NCBI GenBank assembly: GCA_001929475.1
Contig: LXFE01000339.1
Location: 1-12,635 of the forward strand
Length of the DNA: 12,635 nucleotides
Reading direction: 5' to 3'
Origin: Neolecta irregularis DAH-3
Lineage: Eukaryota; Ascomycota; Neolectomycetes; Neolectales; Neolectaceae
Shown: piece by piece, positions 9,001 through 12,635 of the stretch
Layout: each line of letters begins with the position of its first letter
Numbering within the stretch: the stretch's first letter is position 1
Program-made: the position numbers and the translations under genes
The notes under the pieces: generated by a model
Databases searched by the model: none
Told to the model about the DNA's origin: nothing
What the model saw: the letters and a program-made list of their open reading frames with translations, nothing else

Positions 9001-9621
9001 TGTATGGCATTATTTTATACTCCTGACTTTATAGAGAGTTCAACACATATTTGTCCGCGATGAATCTGGAAGACGGGCTGCGAACGGCGGCAACGATTTG
9101 TTGGACTTTAACCCATACTTTAAGGATCACGTTCTCTTTCACGAATTCTTCCACGCCGATGATGGGAGTGGTCTCGGTGCCTCTCACCAGCTGGGATGGA
9201 CGGGCCTCGTGTATTGTTTTTGCTCGACGAGATACTAACATCAGTGCAAAATTGATCCATGATACTGGGTTGACGTGTCGTCTTCCTAAAACTCCTAAAA
9301 CTCCAACTTCGGCAGCTAATCATTATTTTGACGAAGTATTCAGTCATGTTCCTCGACCTCGACACCGGCGAACTGGGACTGGAAGATCACTTGGTAGTGC
9401 CATTGTTTGGTATATTTTTTAAATATCCAGGTAATCGGTCAGACTTTGATGATGCCATGTCTCAGTATACAGTGGTCAATGATGACAAAGACAAGGAAGC
9501 CAATGACGAGAGGATTGAGCAAATCACTCAGTACTTGCAACAAATGGAGTCTGGTGGAGATGCTATGAGTTACGAGCACGCTGATGAATTTGAAGTCGAA
9601 GCAGGGTTGGATGAGCTGTAG
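6001..9621 (+). CDS. GH63 / MGH1-like glycoside hydrolase, large cytosolic type
   Basis: Eighteen exons rebuild one 1001-aa frame: 6001-6063, 6105-6114, 6152-6183, 6218-6332, 6369-6412, 6446-6494, 6529-6839, 6874-7586, 7621-7704, 7744-7791, 7830-7927, 7967-8130, 8169-8662, 8698-8758, 8798-9001, 9035-9210, 9245-9393, 9431-9621. The 17 introns are 33-41 bp, and every junction keeps phase. Landmarks: [18 protein letters not shown] (about 25-45), [39 protein letters not shown] (about 209), [23 protein letters not shown] (about 436-447), [40 protein letters not shown] and [10 protein letters not shown]. These are blocks of the (alpha/alpha)6-barrel family containing mannosylglycerate hydrolases and GH63 C-terminal domains. 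No signal peptide or membrane segment, so probably cytosolic. The tail (about 940-1001) is polar and acidic. The substrate cannot be read from sequence. Confidence 0.9.
6105..6114 (+). other. 10-nt microexon (exon 2 of the GH63-like gene)
   Basis: The ten bases tattggaaaa lie between a 41-bp intron (6064-6104, GTATC...TTTTAG) and a 37-bp intron (6115-6151, GTCGCA...CTAAC...CACAG). Including them yields [16 protein letters not shown], restoring the aromatic-basic block ([14 protein letters not shown]) typical of the family and the correct phase. Skipping them breaks the reading frame. Confidence 0.75.
7705..7829 (+). other. Two consecutive probable GC-AG introns flanking a 48-nt exon
   Basis: Intron 7705-7743 (39 bp) begins GCATAG and ends TATAG; splicing rebuilds REWYMHP. 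Intron 7792-7829 (38 bp) begins GCAATG and ends AATAG; splicing rebuilds [14 protein letters not shown]. For the second no GT donor works: the next GT is beyond an in-frame TGA. For the first, a GT donor at 7702 (42 bp) would also be in frame but would delete the Trp of REWYMHP. Confidence 0.7.
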
Positions 9622-9661
9622 ATGTAGATGAACTTGGCGCACAACAGGATACATTCCAGCA

Positions 9662-9719
9662 TATAAATCGGTCACGATACATGGCATATAAATTTGGCAC
9701 GAACATTTATAAATCGGTC
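9662..9719. repeat. Short direct repeat in the GH63/RPL23 convergent gap
   Basis: The 12-mer tataaatcggtc occurs at 9662-9673 and again at 9708-9719, with a partial tataaatt between. The 157-bp gap between the two convergent stop codons holds both 3' ends. Function unknown; possibly only local duplication. Confidence 0.5.
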
Positions 9720-9778
9720 TATATGAGTTGGGTGAGCGTATTAAGGACGAGGACGGAAGAAAAGAGGTAAATGTATTT

Positions 9779-10280
9779 TTAAACAACGGTGCCAGCATTT
9801 GAAGCTATTCTGGGCCAGAGGTCTGCACATTCTTTTGCGACGGGGCCAGTGATGGCGGAGCCTTGAGGTAAGAAGAGAAGGAAGGGAAAAGAGACCTTTC
9901 ATTTCGCCCTTTGGATTGACGATGACGCCGGCGTTGTCTTCAAAGTAGAGGTAGACGCCGTCTGGGCGACGCCAGGGTTTTCGCTGGCGGACAATGATGG
10001 CGGGATGGACCTTTTTCCGCAGTTCGGGCTTTCCCTTTTTCACGGTGGCGAGGACCATGTCGCCTGGGGGGTGAGCGTGGGAGGGAGGGGGCTGCGGGAG
10101 AAGAATACCTGGGGCACCGGCGGGCAGTCTGTTGAGGCGGGCGCCGACGCCGTAGACGGCGATGATGTAGAGGTTTTTTGCGCCGCTGTTGTCTGCGCAG
10201 TTCATGACTGCGCCGACGGGGAGGCCGAGGGACATTCTGAACTTTGTGCCAGAGGCATTCTGTAGGCCTTTCTTTGGCAT
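9779..10280 (-). CDS. RPL23: 60S ribosomal protein uL14 (L23)
   Basis: Component of the cytosolic large ribosomal subunit at the subunit interface. Three exons (10280-10109, 10063-9896, 9861-9779) give 140 aa, the expected size. Landmarks: [56 protein letters not shown], the RNA-binding core, [24 protein letters not shown] and the C-terminus [19 protein letters not shown] (bars mark splice points). Intron 1 (10064-10108, 45 bp) is a multiple of three without stop; intron 2 (9862-9895, 34 bp, GTCTC...CAAG) shifts the frame. The start MPKKG follows directly on the usual N-terminus. The gene lies in a GC-rich block, and its promoter is shared with the divergent RPD3 gene. Confidence 0.96.
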
Positions 10281-10661
10281 TGTGGGAGGGAGGAGAGAAA
10301 AGGAGAGTCGGGGTCAGTGTGAGGGCGTGACTGCGTGACTGCGTGGCGGGCCGTGCTGCACCAGTACTGTTCACTGCTACACTCAGTACTGTTCACTGCT
10401 ACACTCAGTACTGTTCACTGCTACACTCAGTACTGCTCATGCTACACTGCTACATTGATCACGCTGCTACACCGACTGCACTGCTACATTGATCACACTG
10501 CTACACGGCTCACTGAGGGGACTAACTACACTGACTGACACTGACTGCGCCTACCACACCACACCACACCGACTACACACCACCGACTGCACACCACCGA
10601 CTGCACACTACACTCACTACACACCACACTCGCTACACTGCCCTACCGCTGGCCACACTGC
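10281..10661. promoter_or_regulatory. Divergent RPL23 / RPD3 promoter region built of tandem repeats
   Basis: The 381 bp between the two start codons must drive both genes. Most of it is repetitive (see the separate repeat entry), with plus-strand G almost absent from about 10440 to 10660. I see no clear TATA box. Layout-based inference. Confidence 0.5.
10362..10658. repeat. CA-rich minisatellite cluster in the RPL23/RPD3 promoter
   Basis: Three exact copies of a 22-bp unit (cagtactgttcactgctaca + ct) occupy 10362-10427, with a fourth shortened copy from 10428. A second unit of 34 bp (starting ctgctacattgatcac) is repeated at 10447 and 10481. From about 10545 a shorter motif (ccgactgcacacca and variants) continues to within a few bases of the RPD3 ATG. 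Apparent open frames across it are repeat artefacts. Confidence 0.9.
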
Positions 10662-12084
10662 ATGACGGCGACTCTCACTGTCGATGCCTCGTCGACGCCG
10701 CTGGCCCAGAGCATTCCTGCGAGCACGGCGCTGCGGCGGACGATTGCGTACTTCTACGACAGCGACGTGGGCAACTATGCGTACGGAGCGGGGCACCCGA
10801 TGAAGCCGCACCGCATCCGGCTGGCGCACTCGCTGGTGATGAACTACGGGCTGTACCGGCGGATGGAGGTGTACCGCGCGAAGCCGGCGACGCGGGCGGA
10901 GATGTGCCAGTTCCACACGGACGACTATGTGGACTTTCTTGCGCGCATCACGCCGGACACGATCGCGGCGTACCCGAAGGAGCAGGCGCGGTACAACGTG
11001 GGCGACGACTGCCCGGTGTTCGACGGGCTGTTTGAGTTCTGCGGGATCTCGGGCGGCGGCAGCATGGAGGGGGCGGCGCGGCTGAACCGCGGCAAGTGCG
11101 ACGTCGCGGTCAACTGGGCGGGCGGGCTGCACCACGCGAAGAAGAGCGAGGCGAGCGGCTTCTGCTACGTCAACGGTGCGGCTCCTGCGCGGCGGCGGTG
11201 CTGATCCAGACATTGTGCTCGGCATCATCGAGCTGCTGCGCTACCACGCGCGCGTGCTGTACATCGACATCGACGTCCACCACGGCGACGGCGTCGAGGA
11301 GGCCTTCTACGCGACGGACCGCGTCATGACGTGCTCGTTCCACAAGTACGGCGAGTATTTCCCCGGCACCGGCGAGCTGCGCGACGTCGGCGTCGGCAAG
11401 GGCAAGTACTACAGCGTCAACTTCCCCCTGCGCGACGGCATCGACGACGCCAGCTACGCCAGCGTCTTTGCGCCCGTCGTCGCCGGCATCATCGACTGGT
11501 ACCGCCCCGGCGCCATCGTCCTGCAGTGCGGCGCCGACAGCCTCGCCGGCGACAGGCTCGGCGTCTTCAACCTGAGCATGAAGGGTTTGTCGCTGCCGGC
11601 ATCGCGCTAACCGCCAGGCCACGCAAAGTGCGTCGAGTTTGTCAAGAAGCTCAACGTCCCCACCCTCGTCCTCGGCGGCGGCGGCTACACCATGCGCAAC
11701 GTCTCCCGCACTTGGGCCTACGAGACAGGCCTCCTCCTCAACGAGGAGCTCGGCCCAGATCTCCCGTACAACGAATACTACGAATACTTCGGCCCCGACT
11801 ACAAGCTAGACGTGTGTCCAAACAACATGGAAAATCTAAATACGCGCGAATACCTCGAAAAAATCAAAACATCCGTCCTGCAGAATCTGGAACGCACCAA
11901 ATTCGCCCCGAGCGTGCAGATGCATGACACGCCCCACGACCGCGACGTCGACGATGACGACGACGACGACGACGATTTAGATGACAGACCCGACGACGAC
12001 GACGATCACGTGCTCGGAAGGGAAAAAGTGGGTATCATGCATGGCATGGACATGAATGTGAATTTGAACGAGAATGAAGAGTAG
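10662..12084 (+). CDS. RPD3: Class I histone deacetylase, Rpd3/HDAC1 type
   Basis: Zinc-dependent lysine deacetylase, catalytic subunit of nuclear corepressor complexes (Sin3/Rpd3 type in other fungi). Three exons (10662-11175, 11210-11584, 11618-12084) give 451 aa; introns are 11176-11209 (34 bp) and 11585-11617 (33 bp, GCTAAC branch). All active-site elements are present: GLHHAKK with the His pair at 157/158, [11 protein letters not shown] with zinc ligands Asp193 and His195, [14 protein letters not shown] with zinc ligand Asp281, and GGGGYT with the catalytic Tyr at about 320. The [10 protein letters not shown] loop is also intact. The N-terminus has about 20 extra residues. The C-terminus carries runs of Asp (about 405-425), encoded by GAC/GAT repeats. 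Base use is odd: exon 1 favours G-ending codons, exons 2-3 C-ending ones, and the last about 300 bp are much less GC-rich. Confidence 0.97.
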
Positions 12085-12101
12085 GGTTTTGTGCTTATTC
12101 A

Positions 12102-12117
12102 CATGTATTAATACATG
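12102..12117. repeat. Perfect 16-bp palindrome in the convergent 3' gap
   Basis: catgtattaatacatg reads the same on both strands. It lies in the 54-bp gap between the RPD3 stop and the stop of the DNA-binding gene on the other strand, so it may serve in 3' end formation for one or both. Chance is possible in AT-rich DNA. Confidence 0.5.
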
Positions 12118-12138
12118 ACTTGAATTCTTATCTATTAT

Positions 12139-12570
12139 TCATCTATCGAAAATATCTTGAAGTATCTCTGGCCGGGCCTTTGGGATTCGAGAAGCTTCAA
12201 TACGCCTACCAATACAGGAAGATATTTGTGGATTTCGTTGAATAAACTTGGAAACCCATCTACGTCCAAGGGGAATAGTGTCTCCATACATGACTAAAAT
12301 TCTTGTCGCCATTTCTCTTGTCCGGGTGTGTGAGGGAGGATATCCTTGCACAGCTTGTTCAAATATCCATTCAACAAGAAACTCCTCTTGCCGTGGTGTC
12401 AATCGCTGGTGATTTTGGTGGCTAATTCGACGATTTGTCTGGCCGTGGATTCGCCCAATTAGTGTAGACCGCGGGATTCCATATGCGGCCGCGGCTGCTT
12501 TTTGAGAGGTAAATTTTCCTGAATTGAGATCTTCAATAGCTGATTGAATTGTTCTTTCACGGCTATCCAT
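12139..12570 (-). CDS. Stand-alone psq/CENP-B-type DNA-binding protein (pogo/Fot1 transposase-derived)
   Basis: Single uninterrupted frame of 143 aa. Residues about 6-45 (RTIQSAIEDL, SQKAAAAAYGIPRSTL) form a psq-type helix-turn-helix. Residues about 57-127 (LTPRQEEFLVEWIF, TREMATRILV, GRRWVSKFIQRNP, GRRIEASR) match the CENP-B/Tc5-type second HTH. Both are the N-terminal DNA-binding half of fungal pogo/Fot1-like transposases, which normally continue into a DDE endonuclase domain to about 500 aa. Here the protein stops at the linker (EILQDIFDR), and no DDE frame follows before RPD3, 54 bp away. It is either a truncated transposon copy with its frame still intact, or a domesticated DNA-binding protein. 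No terminal inverted repeats are visible within the window; the right edge is only 65 bp beyond the start. Confidence 0.8.
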   Translation of the reverse strand: MDSRERTIQSAIEDLNSGKFTSQKAAAAAYGIPRSTLIGRIHGQTNRRISHQNHQRLTPRQEEFLVEWIFEQAVQGYPPSHTRTREMATRILVMYGDTIPLGRRWVSKFIQRNPQISSCIGRRIEASRIPKARPEILQDIFDR

Positions 12571-12635
12571 TTCGAAGAGATGGTGGAGAAATACCTTTAT
12601 TTGTATCTTTCATTATATATTTATGTAGTGGCAGG
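12571..12635. other. Upstream region of the DNA-binding gene, cut by the window edge
   Basis: AT-rich sequence. On the minus strand it contains ACATAAATATATAATG, a TATA-like stretch about 45-55 bp before the ATG. Nothing else is identifiable. Confidence 0.35.

Noticed and set aside
9051-9422. GH63-like protein ending at 9422
   Set aside because: Reading through the 37-bp intron 9394-9430 gives a stop; splicing gives an extended polar tail ([10 protein letters not shown]) in good phase and to a sensible stop at 9621.
10335-10538. Open frame of 67 codons over the promoter repeats
   Set aside because: It is translated minisatellite and lies in the divergent promoter; no family resemblance.
10617-11228. 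Long minus-strand frames opposite RPD3
   Set aside because: High GC content leaves the antisense of RPD3 open; no known domain, and the plus strand is an unmistakable HDAC.
11331-11927. Arg-rich plus-strand frame inside RPD3
   Set aside because: It is RPD3 exons 2-3 read one frame off; the composition (poly-Arg) is typical of a GC-rich shadow.
368-12570. Biosynthetic, defence or CRISPR-like cluster
   Set aside because: The genes are conserved eukaryotic housekeeping genes with unrelated functions; no spacer array, phage or plasmid gene is present.

Overview
The window is nuclear DNA from a fungus. It has spliced genes with GT-AG (and two probable GC-AG) introns, a fungal cell-wall transglycosylase of the Crh type, cytochrome oxidase subunit COX4 and an exon-junction-complex protein (Y14). 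I cannot place it to phylum. The most distinctive trait is intron size: I reconstruct 31 introns in eight genes, all 30 to 45 bp, mostly 31-39 bp, many with a CTAAC/CTGAT-like branch site just upstream of the acceptor.

Layout from left to right. 1-367: inverted repeat and upstream region. 368-970 (+): COX4. 971-1812: gene-poor stretch with a TATA/AATAAA cassette that could be a solo LTR. 1813-3180 (-): GPI-anchored CBM18-GH16 chitin-glucan transglycosylase (Crh2/Utr2 type), with a 20-bp G-rich minisatellite directly upstream of its start. 3411-4255 (-): inositol-pentakisphosphate 2-kinase (IPK1), 4 exons. 4256-4572: AT-rich degenerate repeats. 4573-5175 (-): Y14/RBM8A, 4 exons. 5359-5700 (+): small basic UPF0390/L10K-type protein, 3 exons. 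6001-9621 (+): large cytosolic GH63/MGH1-like glycoside hydrolase, 18 exons and 1001 aa, including a 10-nt microexon and two probable GC-AG introns. 9779-10280 (-): ribosomal protein uL14 (RPL23), 3 exons. 10281-10661: shared divergent promoter made largely of CA-rich tandem repeats. 10662-12084 (+): class I histone deacetylase RPD3/HDAC1, 3 exons, with a poly-Asp tail. 12139-12570 (-): stand-alone psq/CENP-B-type DNA-binding domain related to pogo/Fot1 transposases, without a DDE domain.

The genes are unrelated housekeeping functions (respiration, wall assembly, inositol phosphate synthesis, mRNA quality control, translation, chromatin). I see no operon-like or biosynthetic cluster. Two shared divergent promoters (Y14/L10K and RPL23/RPD3) are the only obvious regulatory couplings.

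At larger scale the DNA is compositionally mosaic. Two GC-rich blocks (about 2740-3890 and 9840-11780) start and stop inside genes, and each carries a minisatellite near a promoter. I did not find a recognisable new defence or biosynthetic system. The unusual content is in gene architecture: tiny introns, two stop-free 3n introns, a microexon, GC-AG introns, and composition and skew switches.
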